This document shows positions 53,470-64,000 of a stretch of DNA of 64,000 nt, one piece after another (the first letter of the stretch is position 1; each line of letters begins with the position of its first letter). A model generated the notes under the pieces. It worked only from the letters and a program-made list of their open reading frames with translations. It was not told where the DNA came from and did not search any database. The DNA comes from Certhia americana (Eukaryota > Chordata > Aves > Passeriformes > Certhiidae), in contig JAGMWU010000044.1 of assembly GCA_018697195.1 (NCBI GenBank), positions 514,838 through 578,837 on the forward strand, given 5' to 3'. The position numbers and the translations under genes are program-made.

Positions 53470-53800
53470 TTTTATTTGCCTTTCAAAACAAGCCAGGCCT
53501 CAGGATTTATTAATGCAGCAATTAGTATGCTGATCATGCCCAGCATGCTTAAATCTTTATTGGCTGCACGCAGCAGCGAAAGTTTTGGTTTTATTAAAGC
53601 TGAGCCTCCTCCGTGCTGCTGTTTAGTGTGTGTTACAAAGCTGAGATCAGCCCTGAGTGTAATGTAACCCACATGTTGGGCTGCTTGCTCCAGTGACTTA
53701 CAGAAATATTTCAGGTAGCCAGTATTTTCTTAGTGCTCTGTTATAAAAATATGTCAGGCACACAATGTTTGCATTATGCGTCGCTTTTCTGGTACAGAAA
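53470..53800. promoter_or_regulatory. Candidate conserved non-coding element, SIM2 upstream
   Basis: Unique block with GGATTTATTAATGCAGC, AATTAGTATGCTGATCATGC, CTTTATTGGCTGCACGC and TTTGCATTATGCGTCGC. Homeodomain- and POU-like cores and retained CpGs set it apart from the neighbouring DNA. Conservation is untested. Confidence 0.35.
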
Positions 53801-56800
53801 TTCTGCCCCCCAACCCCCTGTGAGCCATCCTGAGCTGTCAGGAGCACCAAATAATGCCTCAAGCTGCTGGGAATCCTCGTGTTCCTGTGGGTTTGTGGTG
53901 AGAAAGACAAAGGGTTCCATGAACTTCAAGCACCTTCAGCATAAATAAATAAATAAATTGCTCAGATGCTGCATCCGTAAAGCAAAAGCTGCACTTAGGT
54001 TGTAGGTTTTCCTCTCCTGAAGGAAGGGGCAAGCTCAGCTGGTTTGTTTTTTTTCCCCAGCAAGTGCCAGGGGTTGTAGGGATTCTGCCAGGCATATTGA
54101 TCTTCGTGGGATGTCTTTCTTTCACAGCCTGGAGACAAAACTGTCACTGGGGTGGAGAAGCCTCCTAAAAATCCTTGGTGTGAGCCCCTCCAGGCAGCAC
54201 CATCGTGCCCACAGCATCCAGCTGCTGTTTGCACCATCCAGGGCAGAGAGAAAAGCCAGGAAGATGGGATCCTGCAAAAAACAACTGTGACAGGTGATGT
54301 AGATATGGTTAAAAAGGTAAATTCCCAAATACCACACAAAGAAGAGACCATTTGTCAGGTTGGCTTCAGGTTCAGCCTGCAGCAATTTCTTCAATGATTT
54401 TGATTTGTGGAGCTGCTCTAAAGATACTTCTAACAACATGATTTGCACCTTGGAACATTCAGTTTTAGTTCCAGCTTTCAAATTTTGGCTCCAAGTGACA
54501 CCTCCACCATCTATTCCCATTTCATCCCAGGTTATCACCTCCTGTAAAAGGGGAAAGGGAAAAGCTTTTGCTGTGCTGCCTGGCACAACGACCTGACACA
54601 ACATTTGGGCACCCTGATAAATATCTTCAATTTCTGGGGCAGGATTTCCCAAAATCTCCCTGCCCCAGCCCCCCTGGAGTGCAGGATTTGAGCTTGAGGG
54701 CAGAACTCTGCAGGAACTGCAGGGACTCCCCAAATTCCACCAGCAAAAGCATCCTGAAGCCCAACAGAGAAACCCCACCAGTCACTCTGGAGCCAAAAAT
54801 CCACATTTAAAGATATTTTATTTATTCTGTTGTTCCAAAATAACTGGCAAAGATGTTCCTGGAGGAGGGAAATAAAGAACAACCCTCGAAGCCAACCAGC
54901 AAATTTCTGCTCCATCAGCTGAGCCCATTTGAAAGTCAACACACTCGGGCTTTGTTGGAGCTAATTCCAGCACTTAGGATTTAAAGTGTGAATCCCCCTC
55001 CCTCGCCCATAAACACACACATTTAAATGTGCTCGTTTGAGTGTTTCAAGTCATCTCAAATTCCATGGCATCCACGGAGAAAAAAAAAAAAAAAAAAAAA
55101 GCCAGCCTAAAGTCAACAAAGCCCACAATGATGTTGTAAAAAGAGGTGCTACTGGGAATTCATTTCTGTTTTCTGTGTTATATCCAGCAGTGTTTGCACA
55201 ATTTCCAGCCCCGAAGACACAGTCTTAAAGTGAAATTGGGTTCATCTTCTTTCTTAATTATCAGAAGCAGAAATGCAGTTTTTCAGAGTGAGTGGAGCTC
55301 TAATCAGGCTAAAGAGATCACAAAATAAAACTCTAAAAGAGCTAAATTTGATGCAAAACAAGCGTTTTGGAGATTTAAGCACACATTTCTTCTCAAAATT
55401 CCCAGTGACCGAAATCCAGACAGTGGCTGCAGACAACACAAACCTGGAGCTGCTAAAACCAGTGGTGATTTGGCTGCAAGTGGAGCAGGATTTTACCTGG
55501 ATGCTGGATCCAACACCTTCCCTCCAACCCACCAGATTTATTTCAGTCTGTATTTCATATCTGTGTTGAACCTGGGCCACTTACCCACCATTTTGTCTCC
55601 TAGAAAAGACACGAATAACCTCTGCTACCAAAGAATAAATAATTCATGGCTCAGGGCTGCTTTCCCACCCTCTTTCCCACCTTCCCACAGAGCAACAGGG
55701 CCCTGAATGGCTCCAAACTTCCCCAAATGACTCGAGATCAACCTGAGCTCCTCTTAAACACATCCCAGTGCCTGAAAGCTCTGCCTGGCTGTTCCAGATC
55801 TCCAGAGTGGCTGCCCAGTGAAGAAATGCCTCAAATCCTGTGAGGAGGATCCCTGGAGCTGCAGCAGCAGCCAGGGGTGCCAGGGATGTGGGAATGCTCC
55901 TCTCTGAGGAGCTGAGCTGCAGGAAGGGCTCCAGCAGGGGTGGGGAGGATGTGGCTGAATTCAAAAGGTGAATCTTCACGATTCTGTGGCTGCTGCTTCA
56001 AGGATTTGCTGTGGAGGACCAGGAGAAGGACATTGCCCCTGCTGCTGGCCCTGTAACGGAGGGGATGTGATTCTTCCTGGTTTCTGGTTTCTTTTTGATT
56101 TCTTTTTGATTTCTTTTCTGCTTCTCTGGAGACTCTGGCAAGCACAGGCATTGATTGATGTGGAAAACAACCCCCTTTGACTTTATCCCTCCTCTCATCA
56201 CCAACGCTCCCTCTCTACCTGTCCTTTCCTCCCTCCTCCCCTTAAATTCAAGGGAGTCCAGCCCCACCTGTGTCCACACTTTTATCCTTTTTTTTGTTCC
56301 AGGCTAAAATCCCAGAGTTTTCCAGCTCCCCCTGGCATTTCCAGCACTGGCACTGGCAGGGAGAATACTGGGATGGTTAATGATCATTCCCTTGGGTGTT
56401 TTATTAGATCCTTTTGAGTCTAACTCTGAGATCCTTCCAATTCTAATCCTCTGCTGCTTTTCCTAACTTGTGGTTCAAACAAGTTTAGCATTAAAATGAA
56501 ACAATAATACTAAAGAGAGGCACGGAATTGTTGCCACAAACCCATCTGTTCAAACACCAGCAAGAGGGGAAATCCTGCATTTAAAACAAAACTTTCTCCA
56601 GCCTGGAACTACCTGACAGTCAGGCTTGCCTGCTGCAGCAGGTAGAGCTATTGTTGGAGAGTTTTTTTTAAATAAATACAGATTTTTTGGCAGTTGGTGT
56701 GAACGAACTGAGTCATATTTAGAGGCTTATCCAGGTTAAGCCTGAGTTCTTTCAGGTAAAGGCCAAAAGAGAAGCAGAGTTCTGCCACACTCTTATTTTG

Positions 56801-57934
56801 TTCAATGTGGCTTTTGTCTTGGAAAAACAATTCTCCACCCTCCTTGGCGAGGAGCTGAGATTTTTGAGTGTTTTCCTTCCATCTCTCATCGAGCTTTCAT
56901 CGTGTGTTTGTCCAAAAGCTGAGCTGACACACAGCTTCCTCAAAGAGATGCTACCAAGAGCTGAAGATTGTCTGGAGTTCGCATTCAAACCAGAGATTTT
57001 TGTTTCATTTGCAGAATCTCGCTCTCATTTTTTATCACTAGAGCTGGAGAAGAAAACAGGAGGTGAAAATGTGCTGGCAGCTGTTGGACACACCAAATTT
57101 TTTTTAGTAACAATGAGGCAAATTCCTTGTTGGCACCTCCCCACCCCAAAACATTGGCCATATTATAGCCATCAACCCTCTTTTATATTTTTTAAAAGAA
57201 AATGTAAGTGTTTTTATCTAATTTTCTTCCTCCTCCTGAGGAGGACTAGGATTTGAAATCACAAAAATACTTCAATGCTCTCCAAGCATTAAATACCACA
57301 AGGATTGATTCCACACTCAAACATGTGTTAATGGATGAGTTTAAGCACATTGCTCAGCTGGGGCCTAAACCATCATATTCTCATTTTATTTTTATGAAAT
57401 TTCTTTAAATAGCTATGCAAATAACTTGGTGAAATTTGAATTCACTGGAAAAAAATTACTGGAAATAATTTCTTAATTAAAATGTGAAACCATAATTTTT
57501 TGGTCTACAGAAGATGTGCAGGATTTTCCTAATGAGAATCTGGTGTGGTTTTCAGGTACAGAGAAGGAAAGGGGGAAAAGGTGGGATGTTATCCAGGAAC
57601 TGTAGGGGAAAAAAAAGACAGAGGCAAAGGAAACCAGCAGGTTTTAATCAACCAGTATTATAAAAGATATCTCCAGGTTTGAATCAACTACTGCTGGGGA
57701 GACAATTCCTGGGAGAAAGAATTGTTTTGTTGCTTCATACAGAAACTTTGGAACACATTCAGGACGAGAGTTTTTAATACAAACTGTCCATGGAAATTAC
57801 AGTTTCAAAATGGTGAAGTGGATGTGAAGTTAAATTTGATTGCAGGACTATAAGAGAGATATGGGAGGCATGAGGAGGTGCTGGAAATTCAGAGCAAAGA
57901 ATTCCCATCTGTGCTCCAGGGAAAGACCCAGATC
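53801..57934. other. Intergenic, no gene recognised
   Basis: About 4.1 kb. AAAT repeats at 53941-53957, a poly-A run at 55080-55100 and a GATTTCTTTTT repeat (TTTTTGATTTC units, about 56087-56118). No coding exon, RNA gene or nameable transposon. Confidence 0.6.
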
Positions 57935-58893
57935 CAAACCCCAATGTCCAACCTGGCCTGGGACACTGCCAGGGATCCAGGGGCAGCCACAGCTGCTCTG
58001 GGCACCCTGTGTCAGGGCCTGCCCACCCTCACAGGGGTTTGATCTGTCATTTTTTCTTATATGTACATAAATATACACCCAAATCATGGGATGGGACTGC
58101 TGGGGCAGCTGTCTCAAAGCTTTTATTGCATCATGTTGATCCATCTCATTTTACAGAATTATGCCAGGGAGATGGAAGCAGCTTTAGCCACTGCAACAGC
58201 AGCTGAAATTCTTTTAGTTACGCTGTCTTTTAAAAACTTTTTATCTAACAGGATAATATTCAAAATTGACAAGCATTTGCTAAAGCCAATTAGTACACTA
58301 ACATGTACACCTTACTCCTTACAATACTTACTTGTAATAACTTAAAACAGTTGATGAAGTTCTATTATTAAGTGTTCATTTTTTTATTATCTTACTTAAT
58401 ATATTTTCTAAGGCTTATTTTTATTCAGAACATAGCATTACTATTTCCTGACTTTGCTTCTTTTAACTTTCTTTTATTTTTTTCATTTTGAGATTTACTT
58501 TCCCACAGCTTTCTAAGAATTTTTCTAAGAGGCTTTTCTATTTCCCGCACCCAGGGGGAACAATTCCTGCCCAATCTCCCAGCCAGCCCTGCCCTCTGGC
58601 ACTGGGAAGCCATTTCCTGGCTCCTGTCCCTGCATCTCTTGGGAATTGTCTCTCTCCACCTTTCCTGGGGCTCCTTCAGGCCCTGCAAGGCCACCCTGAG
58701 CTCAGCCCAAAGCTTCTCCTGTGCAGCTGAACAATGCCAGCTGTGCCAGCCTTTCCTGCCAGCAGAGCTGCTCCATCCTCTGCTCATCCTGCTGCCTCCT
58801 CTGGGCTCTCTGCAGCAGCTCCAGCTCCTCCCTGTGCTGGGACCAGGGCTGGGGCAGCTCTGCAGGGGTGGGCTCACCTGAGCAGGGCAGAAT
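57935..58893 (-). mobile_element. CR1 LINE 3' region split by a ~514-bp non-CR1 insert
   Basis: The left part (57935-58037) has CCCCAATGTCCAACCTGGCC and CCTGCCCACCCTCACAGGG. The right part (58552-58893) resumes with AACAATTCCTGCCCAATC, TGCCCTCTGGCACTGGGAAG, GGCTCCTTCAGGCCCTGCAA and GCTGCTCCATCCTCTGC. In an intact CR1 such as 62270-62728 these two parts are contiguous, so 58038-58551 was inserted. The insert is A/T-rich and not recognised. CAGGG at both junctions could be a 5-bp target duplication. Confidence 0.8.
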
Positions 58894-59809
58894 CCCAATT
58901 TCTTTCCTGCTGGCCATGGATTTTTGGGGGTGCTTCCACAATTCAAGAATTCAAACTATCTCTTTCTGAGCCTGGATGTACTTTGCCACAAGTTGCTGCA
59001 AACAGATTCCTACATCTTCCTCACTGCTGCTCTTTGGCATTCCCAAATTTCATATCTCAAAATAGGATCTCAGCTCATGCTGACTGTCAAAACTGGATTT
59101 ATTTCACTGGCATCACCACAGTTCAAAAGAGTTAAAAATCTGCTTTGCACATTCGAGCTCCCACCCTGTAGATGATATTCCATAACTTGTATAGCCATGA
59201 TATTCCTATCACACTCTTTTCCCCTGAAACTCCATATTTTGAGACAACAAATCTTACAGTGACCTCTGTAACTAAATCTTTGAAAGGTGTAGGGCAAATT
59301 GGTTTGTGCTTTTAATCTTTAAATCTAGATCAGCACTGCTTGTCTCGGGGGGATTTTTCTGCTGCTTATTGCTAAAAAAATAGAAAACAAATTTTTCACT
59401 TGGGGAAAACTTTGAGAGGCTTCAAGTTCTTAATTCCTCTCCCCAAGTTGAAAAAGCTGCACTTGTTTAGTGGCATAACAGAGAATGTACATTAATATTG
59501 GTGTTAAGTCTCAACTGTTCTAGATTTCAAATTTGGAGTATGAATTACTGAATTCTACATCAAACTCTTCAACAAACCTCATGACAGGAAAAAACACTAA
59601 AACATTTTTGAGCAAATTAGGACTAGGGAGTGTTAAGTAATTGCAAATTGCTAATAGGCATTCAGGAGCCAGGAAAGCAAATTAACTGAATTTTTTCCTC
59701 AAGTTTTATTCAGTTTTTTTTCTGATGAAGAGCTAAAACATCAGTTCTACCATTGAGCAACCACTGTTTTAAAAACCTTTTACCATCCATGCTTCAGTGC
59801 AAATATTTA

Positions 59810-59847
<38 letters not shown>

Positions 59848-62269
59848 GGTTCAGTAGTAAATAAATGCAATTTAGAGGCAGTGGCCATGGAGGAAGAGCT
59901 GATGTAAAACCCATCCCAGAGAGTTCCCTGCAAGAAAATGGGAAATGTTCACATCATCCTATTTTATACCAAGGCTCTGTGTGTGTTTTAAAGACTGCAG
60001 AGAAAATATTTCCTGGTGTGATTGGAGGATTTGTTATAAGCAAGATCTCTCTCCCTGAAAATGCAAATTTATGTGGATGTAATCAGTGATCCAGGGGCAG
60101 AAATGGGACAAAGATTGGAACAACTTTTGGGGTGAGCTCCACAGCTCCAGGGACTCTTCCCTCTGCCTTCAGGGCTTCCCCATTTCTGCCACGGGAACTG
60201 CTCCTGGAGCCTTCCCTTTCCTCTCTGAGGAGCTGAACGGGTTCAGATCTCCATGGGAAAAGAGCAGAAATGTCCTTCCACCCCTGCAGAATCCCTGCTC
60301 ACCATCTGGGGATCCAAACTTCCCATCTGCTCCCTCACATGGAGAAGATGCTTTGTAGTGGAGATGGCTGAATTTTCTCCGACTGACAAAAAAACAAAAA
60401 ACCCAAGCCCTAAACATTTTTATTAAAACCAGAGGCACGTTCAGGTCCTGCTATTTCACCGAGGCACAAAACATATTTCGACAGGAAATTAATTTTTTTT
60501 CAAAGTTTCCAGCACGCCCCTCCCTTCAATCAGCCCTCAACTCCTTTAGCAGCCACATGAACTCCCTGATAACCTCGCAGATGGAAAAAAGCCTGACCCA
60601 CAGAAAAAAAGGGAAAAGATGCCTCTGGAGCAGCAACTGTCTGCTGAATCCCCTGCTGGAAACCTCCTCCTGGAGCTCAGCTCCAGGCACTCTGGGTCTC
60701 CCTTGCAGTTTTCTCAGAGTCAAAATAAATATTTACCAAGATTTACATCTCAGGGGGTGCTATGGGCTCCGTGCTGAAGCTTTTACCAGCAGGGTTTTGC
60801 ACAGAAAGTCACAGCCAGGAATGTTTTCAGTGTGGTTTTCTGCCTTTGTTTTTGTAGTTTAAAACTCTCTTGAAAGTGATCTCAGCTCTTTTCCAGTCCC
60901 TGGTTTCCCTTTGCCTCCCACTTGTCCTGCACAACCTGGTTTTCATGTGGGGATAACTCCTGGGACCAGCAGGCTCCACCTCTCACCTCTGGTTCATCCT
61001 GTCATGTTTGAAACTGCAGTGGCTTTTCCAAAGGCTATTTTTATTTTTCTGCATGGCTTAGATCATTATAACGAATGTTCCTAACTTCTAGTTGGGAAGT
61101 TAGGCTCAGGCTTTGATCTTCTTTAAGCATTTAACTTAGACAAAGTTGTTCTATTGAACTGAGAGGGACTTACATTCCTCCAGTCAAGCATATGCACAAA
61201 CCCTTGAAGAATTATGGCCTCAGCCTAAGTCAATCCTAAACCTTACATGAATTCTGGATATTAAAAAGAAAAATGTTTTAAAACCCAGGTCTCTGAGGGA
61301 AGAAATAAATACTTATATATGTCCACTATATTATGAAAACTACTGTACTCGAATAAGACAGTCATGGATGTTTTTTAGATTTAAGAAAATAATTTTGAAA
61401 TAAAATATATCCATACATGCATGATTAATGTGGCTTCTCTGTTCTCTTCCACTTGCATTATTTATATTTCTAGGGAGAGGGGAAAAATTCTTTCCAGCTA
61501 AAGAAGCAGCCTCTTTTATGAATAAAAATGAGGTTTTCTTCTTATTTTTTTTTTTTTCAGAAAAGTGGAAAAAAGGCCCTTCCATTTGATTTTCTGACAT
61601 CGAAATAATATGGTGCAACTCTGAATATGATCTGCTCCTTCCTTTGATTTCCACCATGTCAAATTTTCATAACAGGCTTCAGCAACACTTCCAGGCTCCA
61701 GTGAGGTTATTTGGGAAAGCACACACAATAACAGGTAGTCATGGCCCAAAATTGCCTGGAAGGAGAAGACGGGTGGAGATAAGACAGACAAAACCAATAA
61801 ATAGCACAATTCAAGGAACAAGCAGCAGCCTCCCCACACCCAACTCCTTGCTACCATAAAAGAATGATTTCCCAGCATATACATTTATCTTGGGTTCAGA
61901 AAGAACACAAAGATTCCAGACAAGAACATTTTTAGAGGCCAGAGACCTCTGGAGAGGAGTAAACCCCACGTCAAAAGGGGAATTGAGCCAAGGAAGAGAT
62001 GTTGGAGCAAAAAGTGGAGAGTTTTCAGCCACCACAAGGGTTTGGGAAAGCTCTAGAAAGCTCCTTTGCCATCCCAATGCATGTTCCACTTCAAATCATG
62101 GAACTTTTTCACACGTTAGGCTTGGCTGAAGCCATTGGTGATCTCCTCGTTCACTTCTTCAAACACTTTGGTGATTATTGGCAAAAGTGCTGCCAAGTGA
62201 GTGAGGGCTGAGAGATCTCCCAAATGGGAATGTATGGAACGAGCAGGGAAAAATCCCTGGGGAGGAACA
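58894..62269. other. Intergenic, no gene recognised
   Basis: Unique-looking A/T-rich DNA. Poly-A run at 59815-59844 and poly-T at 61546-61558. Nothing coding. Confidence 0.6.
59815..59844. repeat. Poly-A run
   Basis: 30 uninterrupted A. The upstream sequence does not look like a recognisable retrocopy. Confidence 0.95.
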
Positions 62270-62728
62270 GAGGGTTTTGGGATGGGAGGGACCCTAAAAA
62301 TCATCCAATTCCAATCCCCTGGCAGGGCAGGGACACCTCCCACTGTCCCAGGCTTCTCCAGCCCCAATGTCCATCCTGGCCTGGGACACTGCCAGGGATC
62401 CAGGGGCATCGACAAAATTTCTGGGCAAGCTATTCCAGTGTTTCACCACCATCACAGGGAAGAATTTCTACCTAAGATCCAACCCAACCCTGCCCTCTGT
62501 CACTGGGAAGCCATTCCCTGTGTCCTGTCCCTGCATCCCTTGGGAATTTTCTCTCTCCACCTTTCCTGGGGCTCCTTCAGGCCCTGCAAGGCCACCCTGA
62601 GCTCAGCCCAAAGCTTCTCCTGTGCAGCTGAACAATGCCAGCTGTGCCAGCCTTTCCTGCCAGCAGAGCTGCTCCATCCTCTGCTCATCCTGCTGCCTCC
62701 TCTGGGCTCTCTCCAGCAGCTCCATGTT
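62270..62728 (-). mobile_element. CR1 LINE 3' region
   Basis: Minus orientation, about 460 bp continuous: GGGAGGGACCCTAAAAATCA, CTTCTCCAGCCCCAATGTCC, GGGAAGAATTTCTACC, TGCCCTCTGTCACTGGGAAG, GGCTCCTTCAGGCCCTGCAA and CTCTCCAGCAGCTCCA. It shares a 163-bp identical block with the element at 57935-58893. The AGAATC-type tail is missing. Confidence 0.9.
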
Positions 62729-63025
62729 TCTCCTAAAAGGAAGAATTTAGAGAAGTGTGGCTTCAAAGGAGAATAACAACACAAGGACACAAAACAGTTT
62801 TGTTTGTCATCAGCTCCAGCTCCTGGTTCAGCTGCACCTTCTGACAGCACCAGCAGGATTTTGTTTGGAAAGAGCAAGTTTTTAGAATATCTGCTCATTT
62901 CCTGCTAGCTGATCCATGCTGAAGGTCTTTGGTGACAAATGGAATGTTGGGAGCTTATTAGACACAGGGACACTGAATATCTCAAAGGTCCATTTATAAA
63001 AAAAGCATTAACGATACCCTCCAGT

Positions 63026-63125
63026 AAATGAAATAAAATAAAATGAAATAAAATGAAATAAAATAAAATAAAATAAAATAAAATAAAATAAAATAAAATA
63101 AAATAAAATAAAATAAAATAAAATA
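63026..63125. repeat. (AAAAT)n microsatellite
   Basis: About 100 bp of AAAAT pentamers with a few AAATG variants at the left end. Same motif as 9703-9750. Confidence 0.97.
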
Positions 63126-64000
63126 ACTCTGCCTAAAGGTTTCCCAGTCTGGAGACAAAAGTAAGCTGGGATTATGTGTTGCCTCAGCTCCCCACTGCCC
63201 AAAAAGCACCAAAGGTGAGGTGACCTCTGTTCCTGGCCCTCTATCAGGAGCAGTTCCAAATAATATGGATTGTTCTGGAATTTTAAAAAATTCCTCTTGG
63301 GGTAGATACCCGACTGTTTCATTTATCAAACCAGCCCAGGAACAGCCTCACAAACCCCACTTTGTTCTTCATCATAAAGGAGAGCAAGTTGTTCCCTTCA
63401 CTATTGTACTGATCCCACTGCAGGTAAGAGCAAACTCCTTCCCAATTTCACCTCCCTGGGACCCTCTGGACACGATTCCTTAATGCAGGTAAAGAATTGA
63501 GTCAGGCAAAAGTTACAAATCAAATTGTTTCATTTTCCATGGGGGAGTAATAGATGGAAAATGTGAAATGTCATTCCGGGGCTGGAGAACCATCTGGTAA
63601 AAGCTCCTGTAGGACCAGAGCAGATGAACTCCATGGAAATATTAAGGAAACATCCACTGAAGGCATTTAGCCCCTCCAGAGACCCTTAGTTCACGCATGG
63701 TGGACAGGTAATAATGTCCAATTATTCTGGAAACAACCAAACAAGTCACTGTAAAATTATCTCATTTGCACCAGATCCAGCATTAAGTGTTTTTTAAAAT
63801 ATTCATCATTCATTCCAGGTAAGGAAACAAACCCACTGATCAATCTCTGAGGAACTGCACATAAATCATGAAGCCATAGTGAGAAACTAGCAATTTTTCA
63901 TTATTCCAGGAGTAATATTTTAAAGCTGACAGGCTGGCGGGGTGGTCCGTGTCTGTGGCATTATCACAGCTGGGAGGAACAGCCAGGCTTCACACAATTC
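63126..64000. other. Intergenic, nothing recognised
   Basis: Unique-looking DNA to the window edge; no gene or clear repeat. No claudin coding sequence, which would be expected further upstream of SIM2. Confidence 0.6.

Noticed and set aside
58425..58946. 173-residue minus-strand frame with WAELRVALQGLKEPQERW
   Set aside because: The same phrase appears at 62500-62898; both lie in the CR1 3' region, so this is transposon sequence and not a host gene.
18955..64000. CLDN14 coding exon (the neighbour in human)
   Set aside because: No open frame resembling a claudin (four-transmembrane protein with a W-GLW-C-C motif) was found on either strand; it probably lies beyond the right edge.

Overview
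This is a window of vertebrate genomic DNA, almost certainly avian and probably passerine. Evidence for a bird: several CR1 LINE 3' ends of the avian type, solo-LTR-like relics, A/T-rich non-coding DNA with few repeats, and a gene with long introns and GT-AG splice sites. Long open frames in the window are mostly artefacts of simple repeats and CpG-rich DNA.

The only protein-coding gene I can support is the 5' part of SIM2 (single-minded 2, a bHLH-PAS transcription factor), on the minus strand. Its start codon is at 18152-18154. Exons 1-4 lie at 17980-18154, 10501-10583, 7617-7706 and 956-1064. Together they encode residues 1-152: the bHLH domain, the linker and most of PAS-A. All four exons join in frame with consensus splice sites. 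Exon 5 onward lies beyond the left edge. Introns 1-3 are about 7.4, 2.8 and 6.6 kb.

Layout: 1-9.8 kb holds introns 4, 3 and part of 2, A/T-rich with a 600-bp purine tract. From 9.8 to 20.9 kb is a broad CpG-rich domain covering exon 2, intron 1, exon 1 and the promoter side, with A/T-rich islands that look like conserved non-coding elements. From 21 to 64 kb is upstream intergenic DNA with no recognisable exon. It contains candidate regulatory elements, CR1 fragments, LTR-like repeats, a minisatellite with alternating 35/47-bp units, and a TTTCC array. In human, the SIM2 upstream neighbour is CLDN14; I see no claudin coding exon here, so this is probably the SIM2-CLDN14 intergenic desert.

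The most striking non-gene observation concerns the assembly. The ~2.5 kb at 39428-41896 recurs at 43778-46372 with differences that are mostly 1-2 base indels, on the far side of a 977-N gap and a TTTCC array. This looks like an uncorrected long-read copy left as a false duplication. A second gap, of 10 Ns in intron 2, is flanked by identical 47-bp sequences and may be an unmerged overlap. I found no novel multi-gene system. The candidates for new biology are putative regulatory elements, including a perfect 13-bp inverted repeat at 52665-52697.
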